Shown: piece after piece, positions 1-12,515 of the stretch
Numbering within the stretch: position 1 is the stretch's first letter
How the letters are laid out: each line of letters begins with the position of its first letter
NCBI GenBank assembly: GCA_003993805.1
Contig: RSEF01000012.1
Span: 7,115,927-7,179,926, forward strand
Reading direction: 5' to 3'
DNA: 64,000 nt
Source of the DNA: Himantopus leucocephalus
Taxonomy: Eukaryota; Chordata; Aves; Charadriiformes; Recurvirostridae
Position numbers and translations under genes: made by a program
Notes under the pieces: model-generated
What the model saw: only the letters and a program-made list of their open reading frames with translations
Told to the model about the DNA's origin: nothing
Databases searched by the model: none

Positions 1-88
1 TTTTTTTTTCTGCAAGATTTGTTTTGGGGTTTTTTTTTCTGCAAGATTTGTTTTGGGTTTTTTTTCTGCAAGATTTGGGGGTTTTTTA
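1..88. repeat. T-rich minisatellite, three units of about 28 bp
   Basis: The motif CTGCAAGATTT occurs at 10, 39 and 66, each copy preceded by a run of T and followed by a TTTTGGG-type tail, giving periods of 29 and 27 bp. It lies within the last WNK2 intron and may continue to the left of the window. No function is implied. Confidence 0.85.
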
Positions 89-579
89 ATGATTTGGTTT
101 AATTCTGCATTTAGTTTAATTTAGTTACTTTTATGCATAAGAACAAGAGTAAAAGATACTTGGGTTACTCTAGACATTCAAGGTTTTTCATGGCTTTTTG
201 TTTGGCGTTCAGCTCTCCCCTGTTCAGCGATGCTTCCTGCCTCCTTAAATATTAAGTTTATATTCAGACAGTTTTCCCCTCTTCCCTGTATCAACCTTTC
301 CTATTAATTCCCAAATTTTTTGTCTTTAAAAAACAAAGGGGAAAAAAGAAAAGAAGAAAGAAAACCCCACCCCTTAAGCTTCCGAGGATGCCCTGCATCC
401 CTGTGCTGGCAGTGCCCGGCGGCGGATGCAGGGCAGGGATGCTGTCGGTGACGGGGACTGGCATGGACATGGCTGGGGGAGCGGCATGGACATGCGTGTC
501 TTGGCACACCAGTGCTGCCCGCGGCACGTGGGCAAAGAGGAGCTTAATAGCGACGCTTTCTGTATTTTTCTTTCCATAG
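1..579 (+). other. WNK2: WNK2 last intron, 3' part
   Basis: This is the sequence upstream of the terminal WNK2 coding exon. It ends in a pyrimidine-rich stretch and a TAG acceptor (AG at 578-579). Between 380 and 550 it is GC-rich, but I see no segment with both splice sites and WNK-like residues, so I read it as intron. The upstream WNK2 exons, including the kinase domain, lie outside the window. Confidence 0.6.
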
Positions 580-927
580 GTTAATTCAGTAAGAATGGGA
601 TTGGGGAAAAAGTGCGTTCTTCCGGCGTCTTGCCCCATGCCCGCTGCATTAGGTCCTGGAGCTCCACCGTCCCTGCCAGTGCCTATGCCAGGGCCCCGCT
701 CTGGCACGGTGACACCTTATGTGATGCCTCTTTGTCAGTACGGCGGAGTTTTCCCTACGCCCGCTTACGGCGTGCAGTGGTCGGGGCCGGCGGCGCAGCC
801 CGGCATGGCAGGAGGTCCCGGTGTTGCACGGTTCTCGCCCCTCGGCGCAACCTGCTTGCAGATGTACCCGGGGCCGCTGCGGCCCCCTGCTGCCGAGCCG
901 CCGGGCCCCCGCCTGCGGATGACATAG
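580..927 (+). CDS. WNK2: WNK2 terminal coding exon (C-terminus of lysine-deficient protein kinase 2)
   Basis: WNK kinases are cytoplasmic serine/threonine kinases that activate SPAK/OSR1 and so control cation-chloride cotransporters. Only the C-terminal tail is here. The exon opens after a TTTCCATAG acceptor and reads 115 codons to a TAG at 925-927. A second possible acceptor (AG at 588-589) would shorten it by 10 bases. The protein is proline-, glycine- and alanine-rich. Its end matches the C-terminus of WNK1 as I remember it: a QYG motif, then TP-x-YG-x-QWSG, then F-x-P-x-G, a short LQ segment, and a final PPG or PGP with LR-x-T before the stop. I assign WNK2 rather than another paralogue because FAM120A lies downstream on the same strand, as in mammals. 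The kinase domain and the upstream exons are not in the window. The family assignment is firm; the paralogue rests mainly on synteny. Confidence 0.82.
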   Translation, partial: VNSVRMGLGKKCVLPASCPMPAALGPGAPPSLPVPMPGPRSGTVTPYVMPLCQYGGVFPTPAYGVQWSGPAAQPGMAGGPGVARFSPLGATCLQMYPGPLRPPAAEPPGPRLRMT

Positions 928-1965
928 CTTGGCTGCTTTGCCACGGGTACCGATGGTCTCGGCGTCAGCACGTGGCGGGGTTGATCTGTAGATGCCACCG
1001 GTGTTGGAGGGGAGGCGGGGGCGCGGGCCAGGCCCGCCAGCGTACACAGCCATACACTGCATCCAGCAATCACTGTGAAAGGGTTTCACAAAAGATAAGT
1101 CCGTTTGTTCTGGCAATATTTGCTTCTATTTTATTGCTGCAGACACTTTATTCTGTTGTGTTCTGATGTTTTACACCTGGCGAATCCTTAAAGTCGATGT
1201 ACTTGAATTGATGACTAGAAAATTGTACTAACCCCTGCAGGAGTACAGTGCCTTGAATTTCAGCTTTTCAGTTCCAGCTGGAAAGAGATGTAAAATTATT
1301 TGAAAGGTGTATTTTATTTACAATCTGCTCGTGAGTTGAAGTTCTTTTTTATTTGCAAAGACCTTGAAGGTTTACAGTTGACGCTCTTCATTGGTTTCAT
1401 TCCGCTGTAAATGCTTTTATTTTAATTCATGGGTTGAATTTTTTTCTTCTGAAGCTTTTAAAAAAAAATAATAATAATTGTGAGGTGAGGTTTGTTTGAG
1501 ATGCCGATCAAAAAGTTGTTTGTGTTTGTACAAGGAGTAGTGAAATGCACATTTTTAAAATAGGAGCATTTACAGAACGATCCAAGTACGTTGTATATAA
1601 GGACAGGTAATAGCTTCGGGCAGTGCAATTCATTCTCTTCCCCAGTCTTTGGTAAAGTTGTTGTAGACAGCAACTTACTTCTCTAACAGGCAGGCAAATA
1701 CTGTTTTCTTCTGGATCAGCAGCAAATTGGGTTACATTTTCTTTCCCCTGCTGGGCTTTTTTCATTTAGTTAAATTACAAACTCATGCATGTTTCATAAG
1801 TGGAAAAAAAAAAAAATAATCTAACTGAAACCTCGATTGCAGGAGAGCACGTCTCCAGGTTACCTGTAAGTACAGCACTCGCGTGCGTTCTGGCTTCGGT
1901 TCGCCCACTGAGGTTAAGAATGGTGTTTTGCCACTGATGTGCTAGCAGTATTCACGCTAAACCGG

Positions 1966-1971
1966 AATAAA
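1966..1971 (+). terminator. WNK2: Proximal polyadenylation signal AATAAA
   Basis: A canonical AATAAA lies about 1.04 kb after the WNK2 stop, followed within 30 bases by T-rich sequence (TCTTGTTTTCC). It would give a short 3' UTR. Hexamers of this kind are common by chance in AT-rich DNA. Confidence 0.4.
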
Positions 1972-2760
1972 AATGTGAAGCTCTTGTTTTCCGTATCTGA
2001 TACTTCAGTTTTGGAGTCTCGCCACCTTTTGTTTGGAATTTTTATTTTATTTTTTGAAGTTGTGATTAAGTTTGCACTCTAGGTGGCACGGGCACCTCTC
2101 TCCTGTTCAAAAGTTGCTTTTTTTGCCCATTTTACTATGCGTAGAGTCTCCGCCTGCACCACCTCTCGGTCTAAAGGCACAAGACAACCACTAAAACTGA
2201 TTTGCTGATGGTAAGTCTCCTTTCCCTCCAAAGCGTGAAGGGAGGGCGTTGCAGGCTCAGGTCCCGAACCCCGCGCTCATGCCTGAAGGCACGTTGCTCT
2301 GTATCTCTACTGCGATGACAATTTATATCGTCTGCTGAAGGGCAGAGATGTCTTGTGCTGCCAAGCTGTGAATTGTATAGTTCTATTGTACTTTGAGCAT
2401 TATATCTGTCTAAATTATTTTGTTTGTACCCTTTGAATATATTATTCCATCAATTCAGTTAGAATTGAATTTTATAGACAATTATGCAGAGTCTTCTGCC
2501 TGGGCAAAAATACTTACTGTAGTAAGAGATTTCTGTTCTCTGTAATATGTATCTTTAATTTGTTTGGGTTTTTTAGATTCATGTCTGTATGCTTCATGAG
2601 CAAACATGGAAAATAATGTTCTCACACCAGTTTTCCTTCGGCTTGCACTGAATCTTACAGTTTATGTCGCTATTGCCTGTTGTATAGTCCATCCCTTGTA
2701 TACTGACAAAGTCAGTGGCACTAAAAACCCCGAGAAATTGTATAGATTAAAAAGAAGAAA

Positions 2761-2766
2761 AATAAA
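2761..2766 (+). terminator. WNK2: Distal polyadenylation signal AATAAA
   Basis: A canonical AATAAA follows a long AT-rich stretch. It is followed by TTTTGTGC and then TTGTGTG, a plausible GU-rich downstream element. This makes it the better candidate for the main WNK2 transcript end. Confidence 0.5.
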
Positions 2767-2785
2767 CATTTTGTGCTTGAAAATT

Positions 2786-5700
2786 GTGTGAAAAACCCGG
2801 TGTTTTTCTAAAACATAGAATTGTGTCCATTCCCAACTGTTCCGGGTAACTCTACATTTGTTTTCCAGACTCTTACCCCTTGACTTGGGTAGAAGGAGCA
2901 GATGCAATGCCTCCTCTCGTTCTCAGGTTCTGCCCGTTAACTGACACGTCCCCACCTCTGGGCAGCTGTAGAAGTGACGCGGCGCTCCAGAAGTGGCGTA
3001 GTGCCACCTCGCAGGTTACATTGCTTGAAATCCCCTGCTGGCTGCGGTATTTCTGGGGTTACGCTGCTGCAGCGCAGGGCGGGCTGCAACATTACATGGG
3101 TTCCTGTAAGCAGATGGTACCTTCGGTGCTGCTGGTGGTGCACACGAGGACGGTGGAGTTTGGGATGTGACGAAAGAGGCGCGTGGACTCTGTCTCTCCT
3201 AGGGAAGCCCTTTTAACTTGATCCTGGCATCGTTTAAATGTGAGCAAGCGAAGATATGAAATTTGGCCCCGCCGCAAGCAGCCTCTTGGGCGGTGGCTGT
3301 CATTGCTGTAGGCTACTGGAGAAATTAGGAAAGGAGGTACAGGAAGAGGTGGATACTTCTGCCGCTGTGTTCCTGTGCCCCCGAGCCCTGCGGCGTTGCT
3401 GTCTGTGCTGCCTTGCGTTGGGAAGCCGGTGCCCTGGGATGTCCCACCCGTCCCAGGCCGGCGGCTGCGCCGTGCGCCCCGGCAGAGCCGGCGAGGGGCA
3501 GGGTGGGCAGCCTCTGCCCACAGGGCTTCACTGCTGCTTCCAAATCTCTAGTGGGTGCGTTCCTAACTATTGCTTCTTTAGCTGGTACTGGGGGCCAAAT
3601 AACGGCTCAGAGGTTGACGTTTGCATTTCGGTATTCATTACTTTAATTTTGTGATCGCCGTCTTGGCTGCAGTTCTTCTGACTATGAACTTCAAGCTACA
3701 TTTTCTTACACTCCATCCTCTCAAAGGGTGCTCTGACCCTCAGTGGCAATTAAGCAAATGACATGAGATGAAATAAACGGGGCAACTTCTCGAGCAAAAG
3801 GTGAGCAAAGGGGTGAGAGGGACCTGAGGGGTCTGGGCTGCGCCATCGGAGGTGTGGGGGTCTGTACCCATACTCTGCAGATCCCAGAACTGAACTAATT
3901 TTATTCCTGACTCTGAATATTGCTTTGATGTGCGGCGAACAGGGGGCAAACCCTGCTGGGTAGAATTCCTTGCCTTGCCGGTTGCGCGCCAGCAGCCGTG
4001 TCCGCTCTCTCTGCCATCTCCCGACGTTCCTAGCGCTGCTCTGCAAGGACGTGTGTGAACTCAGTATGGATCCTCCACTTGAAACAAAAAGTTTTGATGG
4101 GGCAGTTCACAGATCCCCCAATTTTCAGTATCTCAGAAGTTACAGAAACTTAATAAAAATATTGAAAGACTGTTTTAAACTGCCAAGTCACGCGCCCAGT
4201 AGTTCGGAAATGCCAAATTAAGTTTGCCCATATGCCATTAATTTGGCTTTTGGATTGCCGTACATCATGATGGAGTATCTAAATGCGTAAGCACATCCCG
4301 TTTTCCCACCACATCCCTGGCTTGCTTGGAGCGGGGCTGGGCGGGGAGGAGAGCCGCTGCCGCCAGCACTGCGCGTCTGCCGCGGGGATGCAAAGCAGGG
4401 AGCCGGAGATGGCAGGGAGAAATGTTGGGACGGTCTAAGGCTCTTCTGCAAATCCTGACTCAACCCTCCCTGACACAGATTTAATTCAAAAGAATGATGT
4501 AAAATTGTCTCTTGCAGTTCCTTTGCCTGTATAACTCTGGTCTTCATTCCACAACTTTAAAGAGGAAATACTACTTAACTATTACTTTACGCCTGTCTCC
4601 GAAGTGCTGCTTTTTTGCTGTCTACTGTATAACTTCTTTACTTGTCTCTGAAATATTTGAGGTTGGCTGGTATCGAATAGGCCACGTGTGGCGATCTCTT
4701 TGCTCCTACAGAGATATTTGTGTTTGGGCATAGGCCGCGCTTGTGCTAAACGGCAGTATTTCTGAAATGAGCTTCTTAATCAAGTTGCAGGTTTTGCCAT
4801 TTGGTATTTGCGGAAGGAAATCACTAATACTTTTGAATCAGCCATTAGTTTAACTTGGCTTTGTCAATAGTTGCTCTTTCCCTTCAAGTTTCTTGTTTTG
4901 CTTTGGGGTTGGGTTTTTTTTTGTGGTCCCAGTGCACCAGTTTCAATTCCAAAAAAGATACAGAATTTTTCCAAGCAAGCCCTGTGGACTTAGCGCTTGG
5001 CGGGTCTGTGTCGGTATTGTTCAGTTAGCGCATGTTTGAGTAGGAAAAACATCCATTCTCCTACGTTCTTTGGAAGTTGGCTTTGGAGAGTTGCAGTCAG
5101 AAGTCTGCCTTCTGAAATGATTTGCCCTCAGCATTGCCTTCCCTGTGACCCCCCCTAATTAAGCAAAGGGTTCAAGTCTTTTTGAGTAAGATTAACGTCT
5201 CTGATGTTAGCTAACATGGCAAAAACCTACCTAGTTTTCTGCCTTGCTGCCAACTAGCCCCCACTTGAGTTTTCCGTCGATGCTGTTGAAAGCGTTGGCT
5301 TGGGGACAGAAGTCACAAATGGAATAGTTCATAACTGTGTTTAATACCTTAGTAAGGTTTCCCGGCATTCTCCGGTTCCTCGTCTGCCCTTCTCAGTCCT
5401 CAATTTCTGGTGACGTTTGTGGAGAAGGATGGCAGTGCTGGAGAGGAGCATGGTTGCTGAATGTGGGCAGAATATACGAGCAGGGAGTTCAGGCGTTCTT
5501 CGTTGTCACGGATGAATGTCTTGCTCTGGGATTGAACTTATAAAAGAGCAAAACCATAATCATGTGGAGTTTCTTGCTGTGGTTGTTTGTTACTGATTGA
5601 ATCCTTGAGGAGCATTTCTTTGTGGTGTTGGGCTGTGGTTGGCTGGCGCTTGGGCAGCCTTCAGTTGAGTATTCGGGCAAGCTGTCTGGTGTGCTGAGCC

Positions 5701-8440
5701 TTGTGGTGTTTCTTCTGAAGCGACCTGGTAAATATAATTATTTTCCTGTCTATATACTCCTGAAATGAACTGTCGATCAGATGGGAATCGTGTTGTGACT
5801 TACAGGTGTGGGTGACTTTTGACTGGGGCAATATTTGCTTTTTCAGGTAGGTCTGTTTGTGGAGCCGTCCCTGCAGATGCAGCAAGAAGGTGATGTTCCA
5901 GCCCTGACCGTGCTGGTTCTTTTATTAATGCAGATAAGCTCCAGAACTGTGCAACATAATGAAATGGATTTTAGCAGCTGTCAGGTTACACACTCTGCTT
6001 CATGAACAAATCTGTTGCTCAGAGGGATTCAGATGTACTGTGGTGCTGACATCAGCCGTGTCAGTAGATTACTTGTAACTGATTCATCTGAAAGTCAGGC
6101 TTATAGCAAGAGGCAGCAACTTTTGTAAATTATTTGGTCCTTTCTGCTTTTTTTTTTTCAGAGCGATAGATGTAGTGTACTATCAAGATTGTTGCTGTGT
6201 ACGCTTGGATCTATATTTTGACTGTAAAGCTTCTCCCTTGAAATAACTTTCACCTGAAAAAGTTTAGAGGCTGTGTAATGCAAGCTTTCAGCAGTACGTG
6301 CAAAGGCTCATTAAGCTTTAGATTTTTCTTGGTAGGCGTGGAGAAGCTATGCATAGAAAGACGACCCAATATTTTGATAAAAGTATCTGTTTTAAGAGTG
6401 AAATCCTTGTGACGAGTTCTTGGCTTTTCAAATTCTGCTGAGCAAGGGAAGCTTGGATTAACTTCTTGTGATGTAGTGCCACTGGATGGAGGCACAGCGT
6501 ATATTTAGTGTGGTGGTGTATTTGCACGTTAACAAGGCAGAAGGAAAAGTTAGGATTTTTTTCTTTCCCCCTTGGAAAGGAGCAGATCCCCATACTTTGC
6601 CTGTCATTATCGAGGCAGCACTGAGTGCGGCTACAGCATCATTGCTCTCGAGGAGCTTCAAGGGACAGGACGGGCATGGTGAGAGCCACCTGAGCCACTC
6701 TTCTGGGGACTTTTTTGTGTCTCTTGTAGTTTTTCTGGGATATGCAGGGCTTTGACACCTTCTAAAAACCTAGGAAATTTAAGAAGAAATAACTAGCTGC
6801 CAGTCCTTCTCAAACGGGCGCTCCTTAGGTCTGAGATGAAATACACCAAAAAAGTGTTTACTTGTGTGTTGTTGGGTTTTTTACTTACTTTCCAAATAAG
6901 GTAAAAACTTCCTCAGCATGCAGTTTTTGTTTATCAGGCTAGATAGGCTATATCTAATACCGTTCTCGCTCTTAGTCAGCAGATACAAGGTGTGCGATCA
7001 CCGCCCTTTCCCCATAGTTCTCCCCAGCACAGAGAGAATTTTGCATATAACAGAGTTCACTGATCTCTTCAGTGCTGTAGCCCTTTTGGTCTTTGAAAGT
7101 TCAGATGGCCTACAGAGTAAGAAGTGAAGAGGTTGTCCGTGGGACATGGGCTACGCATCTGCAAGGGTTTCCACCAGGAGAGCTTGCTCTGGTTTAGGCT
7201 GACGGGTGGTGTAACCAGGGGTCAGGCCCGATGCTCTCTTAAGGCTTTTCCCTACTACCTGGAGATCATTAATTTTGCCTTGGTTTGTTTTCCTGGATGA
7301 ACTCCTGTGCCAAATGCTGGTTATCAATAGCGAGCAGATGTTGAGAACGGTGGTGGGTTCAGGTGGACCTGCAGAAGAGATGTTGATCAGAAGCTCGGGG
7401 ACGAATTGCAATCAAGACATGATTTTACAGCCTTTGAAAGTGATTCTTCCTACGAGCAGGCAGAGCAAGAAATGCAGGAGGGAGAAAACTGGGACCGCAT
7501 TTAATAAAAGCAAAGCCTGCCACATGGAGACCCACCAGGAGCTATGGCCAACACAGACGACATCTGCACGGTGTGCTTTTCCCCGCTGTCCCTTGCCCTC
7601 CCTGCTGTTCTAAAAGACTCGCTGCATTTTTTTTTCTGAAAGCATCTAGCAAAAACTGTATGCTACATAAAACCTGTGGATGCTTACAGATCCAGTAACA
7701 GCGTGCGTGTTTCCATGCCATAGAGTGAAGGGCTTTGGTGCGTGTCACTATGAGCGTGTCACCAGCGCAGCCGATGGGTACCAGTGGGGCGCGTACTGTG
7801 GGATGCGGGGGCCCTGTGGTGGCACCCTGTGCTGCTGCTGCTCCAGCCTCGTGCCGTGCTCTCGGCGCGCTCCTTGCGTGTTATTCGGGTACTGTCATCT
7901 CAAGCCCTCAGCATCTCCGTACCCTTTCGTGTCCGGCTGGCCATCTCGCCCTGCGGCCTGCCCCGGGTGGTGGAGGCTGATGGATCCCATCCCTGCCTTG
8001 TGTTCTGCTGGCACGGAGCATGGCATCCCTACTTCCCAGGTGGGAGGAGGATCCTAGGCTTGGCTCCGTTTCCCTCGGACGAGGGAGGTGAGCTGGGGCC
8101 GTGCTGCCGAGCCTTTGGGCGCAGGAGGGTCGGTGCCCACGGCTTGCCCCAGCAGCCCCACCATCCCTGCAGCAGCCGCCGGCTGGCACGCCGCGCTGCG
8201 TCCCTCTCCCCTCTTACTCAGCAACAGAGTCCCGTAAACCGAGACAAACGCGGGGCGCCTTCCCTGGCTTTCTCTAGTTCTGCCTCCTAGGAGAGTAGCT
8301 CTTCCCCCACGGGAGTTGGGACTCTGGAGTGACCCCACAAGGTGCTTGGGTTCTGCCACCAACATAAATACGTTTGTGCTTCTAAGCTTTCAGTACGACA
8401 CAGGTGATGTCTTAACGGAGGATTTCGGTGTCTGTTTCCC
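2786..8440. other. Intergenic, no gene recognised
   Basis: No reading frame here resembles a protein I know, and I see no repeat family I can name. Composition varies: 3360-3520 and 7780-8260 are GC-rich with several CpGs and carry overlapping frames on both strands, typical of non-coding GC-rich DNA. The rest is AT-rich with short homopolymer runs. Confidence 0.6.
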
Positions 8441-8830
8441 TGCAGTACCTGAAACGCGCGCAGCAGCTGGCACACTCTGGCAGAAGCATCTTCCGCGCGC
8501 TCCGGGTCCACGAGCTCATGTGGCCCCTTTTGGGGTTTTGTTTGGGTTTCTCCTATACGTGAAATCCATATATGGATATTCTTTTTTTTTAGATTCTGAA
8601 AATGAGATCGTCAGCGACTGACACGTGGCCCCCTCAGCTACGGTGCCAAGCGCGAGGCCCCGCTGCGGCTAAGGAGGAGGAAGAGGAAGATGGGAAGTGA
8701 TTTATCATGTGTGAGAAATTCTGTGCCGTTCTGGTCCATTCGACGCAATTTTGTAACTTCTTTCTAATCATTTTTTTATTTATAGTTGGAAATACAAAAA
8801 TGTTATGCAAAAAAAAAAAAATAAAGGAGA
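8441..8830 (+). other. Exon-like segment of unknown nature ending in an A-run
   Basis: A TTTCCCTGCAG acceptor-like sequence ends just before 8445 and is followed by an open frame of about 37 codons. A second T-rich acceptor (TTTTTTTTAG, about 8584-8592) precedes a short frame ending in the acidic run EEEEED. An A-run and an overlapping AATAAA end the segment near 8824. The two pieces are too close for a normal intron between them. It could be the 3' end of a non-coding transcript or chance. I do not recognise any protein. Confidence 0.15.
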
Positions 8831-11800
8831 ATTATTTTGGGGGAAAAAGGATTTTGTTCCAAATTGTTCCCTTCTGTTGTGAGCCAGGTTCCCATGAGCA
8901 GCGGCCGGAGAAGAGGGAGGAGGAGGCGGCACTCCTTCAAATACTTTTTGTTTCACACAGTTAATTGTAATTTAAGTGATTTTCCAAAAGGTGAGCTAGG
9001 CACGTGTATTCAGATTCTAGTACAAGGAAGATAAGTTCCAATTCCATTTAAATTTCTCACAGTTCTTTTGTAAAGATAATTCTTTTAAATCCACTTAAAT
9101 CAAGTAAAGAAACTACAGAGACTTCACCAGAGAGTAAGTTTGTACTTGTCACTTCCCTTTTTACCTCTTTCTTTTTCTTATAGGCCAGCCGCGTTTTCTT
9201 GCCAGAGCTAAATACAGTTCTCGAGTCACTTCTAATTTTAAATGTAAGACTAAAATCCTTCTGCAGACGAGTCGGTAATTGGAGCAATTTTTAAAAGACT
9301 TCAAAGTGCCTTCAACAAGCTAAAATTATGTAGTGGGAGATTTCTTTTTCTTGATTCACTGAGGATGGGTTTCAGCTGTCTCCTGGGTTGAGGTGTTGTA
9401 CAAAGTAGTTTGTAGCAATAATCTCACAAGTAATCATTTATTAGAAAGGACTACTCAACTTTTTTTTTTTTTTAGAAAGATGGGGTTCAGCACTGTTCCT
9501 AAGGAGTGGGAAAGAGTGCTGCTTTTGCCGTTAACATTTGGGCCCCAAACTCTTCCGACCCTCTGCTGCTGTGCTGTGCACCCAAGGACTTCAGTTGCTT
9601 CCCCCTTAGCTAGTTCCACACCGTGATGTTCTGACCTTTGCACTCTTCTTTTTGATACCAGAAAAATCAGAATCTCTAATTGCCCATAAGCCTCTCAGTA
9701 CCATCCTTTCTCGCAGCTGGAGCCTGGCGTATTGTTTTCGTTGTTATCTGCCATGTCTGTCTCTTCCAAATCTCGGTTCTAAATAATAAATCTTATTTTG
9801 ATGCCGTTGTTCCCTATTTCCTTTCCACCTCGGCTTCTCTCGCCCGTCAGCGAGGGTGATGAGAGCGCAGGTGGATTTAGATGTATTGCTGGAGCTCAAG
9901 AGCCGTGAAACAAAGAACCATTCAGACACTTCGTAAATTCAGAGTTTTGAAGCCCCAGGGCCAGAATATATATATATTTGTGTTAACTTTGTGCTTCTCT
10001 GGGGTGCCTCCTGTCTTGTCCCTATCTCAGGAAATGGGACCAATCTCCCGCATGAGAGCGGGTGTTAGACAAGTGCTGTGCTGAGCTGTGGCTCTCCTTG
10101 GCCATTTCTGCTTGTAGGAAGGACCAGATCCATTTCCCTTTTTAATGGGTGGGAGACGTGGGGTCCCACCGAGCGCTGCACCTTTCATTTTCTGTTTTGG
10201 GTCTCTGTCATCTTCCCCTTAGCTGTGAACAGACAAAGCGGGGACAAGGGTGTTGTGTCCCTGCTGTACTTCTCCAGGGATGAGTTGCTATTCCAGTGAT
10301 CACGGCAACAAAACACTGTGCCCTGACCCGAGATTTTTATCCCCTGAAAATTTAAAAAGCTGCTTTCTCCAAGGAAATTCCATGCTGGTTCTCCTGCAGT
10401 CTGGGTCGTCTTCAGCGTGGGCAGCCTTCATCAGTTTTTCTGATGCCCGACCCCCTTCACTCCTCCTGCAGACCCTGGGCTCCTCCATGGCCCCAGCTAT
10501 GGCTGCAGGAAGCCAACGGGCCTCTGTCTCCACACAAGTAGTTTGACAATAATCTATTAATATTTGGATTAAATATAAGGCTTAGTATCAGGATTAAAGA
10601 TCAGGAGTGGAAATCGTGGCAACCACCTGGACGGTGGTTGCTCCCCAGCTCTGCCAAGTCCGCCTAGCTTTAGATAATCTCTTCTGCAAAAGGCTGCTGC
10701 GTTTTGGGGTGTAGCCCACGTATTTACTGCTTGCACCGCAGTTTGAACTCAAAGCCCTAAGAGGTGCTAAGGGTCCTTGAGCTCCTCTGGTATGGACCGC
10801 TGAGTGGGATCCTCTGTGGAGGAAGAGCTGGGCTTTGGTGCTTTTCCTCCCTACCTGCTGTCTCCAGTTTCTCTCTTCCTTGCAGAGCAGTAACAAGCGT
10901 TCTCCTCTCCATGTGATGCCAAGCTAACCTCGTGGTTTAGAGTTTAATCAGAGATATTTTCTGCGGGCCGTAATCAAAAGCCCAGGCAGGTGAGTGTGAC
11001 CATTACGAGGTTTAACGCAGCACGTAAGAGTGAAAAGGAACATTGCGAAGACTTGAGCTTTAACTTGGCTCTGAAATGCAATGGGTGGTCCCTGCTTCCA
11101 TCAAGGTGCTGACACGTTTTCTCCCACAGAGGCTGGACGTGCTTGTTCCAGGTCGTACCTGCGTTTAGCTCAGCAGTGCACGGTGAGGACCAGGGATGGG
11201 ACCCGTGGGTGGACAGCCCTGTCCGCCAGCCAGCAAGCCCCTCGCCTTTCTGCGATGGAGCCCCTTGGGTTGCTGGGTGGGAATTGGTTTCAGCCTCCTT
11301 TTTTTGACATGCACGTTGATTTCTTTACTGAGGTGATGAGATGGGTCTGCTGTGTCTGCCTTGACCCTGCGGGCTGACTGGAACAGCAGTGCTGAGCTAG
11401 GGGCACCTAAAGCAGCTCTCTTCATTGCACCCATGAATATTTCAAGGCATTGGTAATGTCTCCAGCTCCATTTGTCCGCTCAGAGCCGCCAGCAGTCTCA
11501 CTGCCTGCTCTGAACGTCTCATATGTATTTGCCATCCTAAAATGATGTAACTATGTGCTGAAGCTATGGCGGTGTTCCTGCATAGTGTCACTGAAAATGT
11601 CACCTTGGAGCTTGCTCTTTGCCTTTGCTCAAGTTCACGGGAAGTCCAGGAAGGTCCTCCACCAACACTGCTGCCTCTCAGGAACTCTTCGACTAATGCT
11701 GAGCCCTGAAAAACATCTCCCGTGCCACCTGTGAGTCACTGTAGTTCATACGGGCCTGTGCCACCTCCTGAAAAAACACCCCTTTAAAAGAAACAACCCT

Positions 11801-12416
11801 CCCAGTTTGGGTGGTAGGTGCTATGAAAGCAATCCGGCACATTTGGTTTGACCATGAGCGTGCCTATAAGAATGGGACTCCTTGGTGTTGGTTGGTTATT
11901 CTGAAATTACTTTGGATATAAAACAAGTGTTAAGGAAAAATTAAATGGTTCATTGCAATATGACAACGTAGTCATGAGGTTGACAGAAAGTCGTACAAGA
12001 CTAAGATAAAAACCTACTTGTCTTTAGCTAAATCGTAGACCAACTCCGAGAGGTTGTTCTCCCAATTTCTTCCCAAGGTGTGGTTGTAAAGCAACTGAAG
12101 TCTTGGGATAATTTTCAATAAAGATTTTCTGGGTTATTGATATGGGGTATCTTTAGATATTCAAACTGTCCTTGGGGATGTCCTAGGGTAGGGCCTCAGC
12201 TTCAAGATTTTCTGTGATCTGTTAATTAGTGTGTAATCCTCCAGGAAAAACAGTTGGAGTTACCGGCCACCCCTCAGGCTTCGACGACAGCTAGAGGGAT
12301 AGCTGGTTGGTAAAGCCTTGGTCGGTGTACTAACAGGCAGCCCCACTGCTGTACAAGCTTAATTATAAATATGCTGAATGCGATGCTTTTCTAGCTCTTA
12401 GCTGAGACAAAGCGAT
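8831..12416. other. Intergenic, no gene recognised
   Basis: Mixed-composition DNA without a recognisable coding exon or mobile element. There are T-runs near 9461-9473 and a short TA run near 9967. The longest frames, around 100 codons, have no family resemblance and sit in GC-richer stretches at 10.3-11.4 kb. Confidence 0.6.
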
Positions 12417-12515
12417 GGCTCCCAACCCCCCGATAGCCCAGCTTTGGGGGCTCCCAAACCCCCTGAGAGCCTGACTTTAGGGGCTCACAAACTCTCCCGA
12501 CAGCCCAGCTTTGGG
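12417..12515 (+). repeat. 33-bp minisatellite, three diverged copies
   Basis: Three units occupy 12417-12448, 12449-12481 and 12482-12515. Each begins GGCTC-x-CAA and ends with CTTT-x-GG. Unit lengths are 32, 33 and 34 bp with scattered substitutions, so the array is old. A fourth partial unit starts at 12516. No frame stays open in a meaningful way across it. Confidence 0.85.

Larger units (their letters stand above)
928..2785 (+). other. WNK2: WNK2 3' UTR (end inferred)
   Basis: The sequence after the WNK2 stop changes from GC-rich coding to AT-rich sequence with many T runs and no sustained reading frame, as expected of a vertebrate 3' UTR. Two AATAAA hexamers, at 1966 and 2761, give possible short and long forms. 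The end near 2785 is inferred from the second signal and the GT-rich sequence after it. Confidence 0.55.

Noticed and set aside
612..1166. A 184-codon plus-strand frame overlapping the WNK2 terminal exon
   Set aside because: It is in a different phase from the frame that ends in the WNK C-terminal motif, and runs into the 3' UTR.
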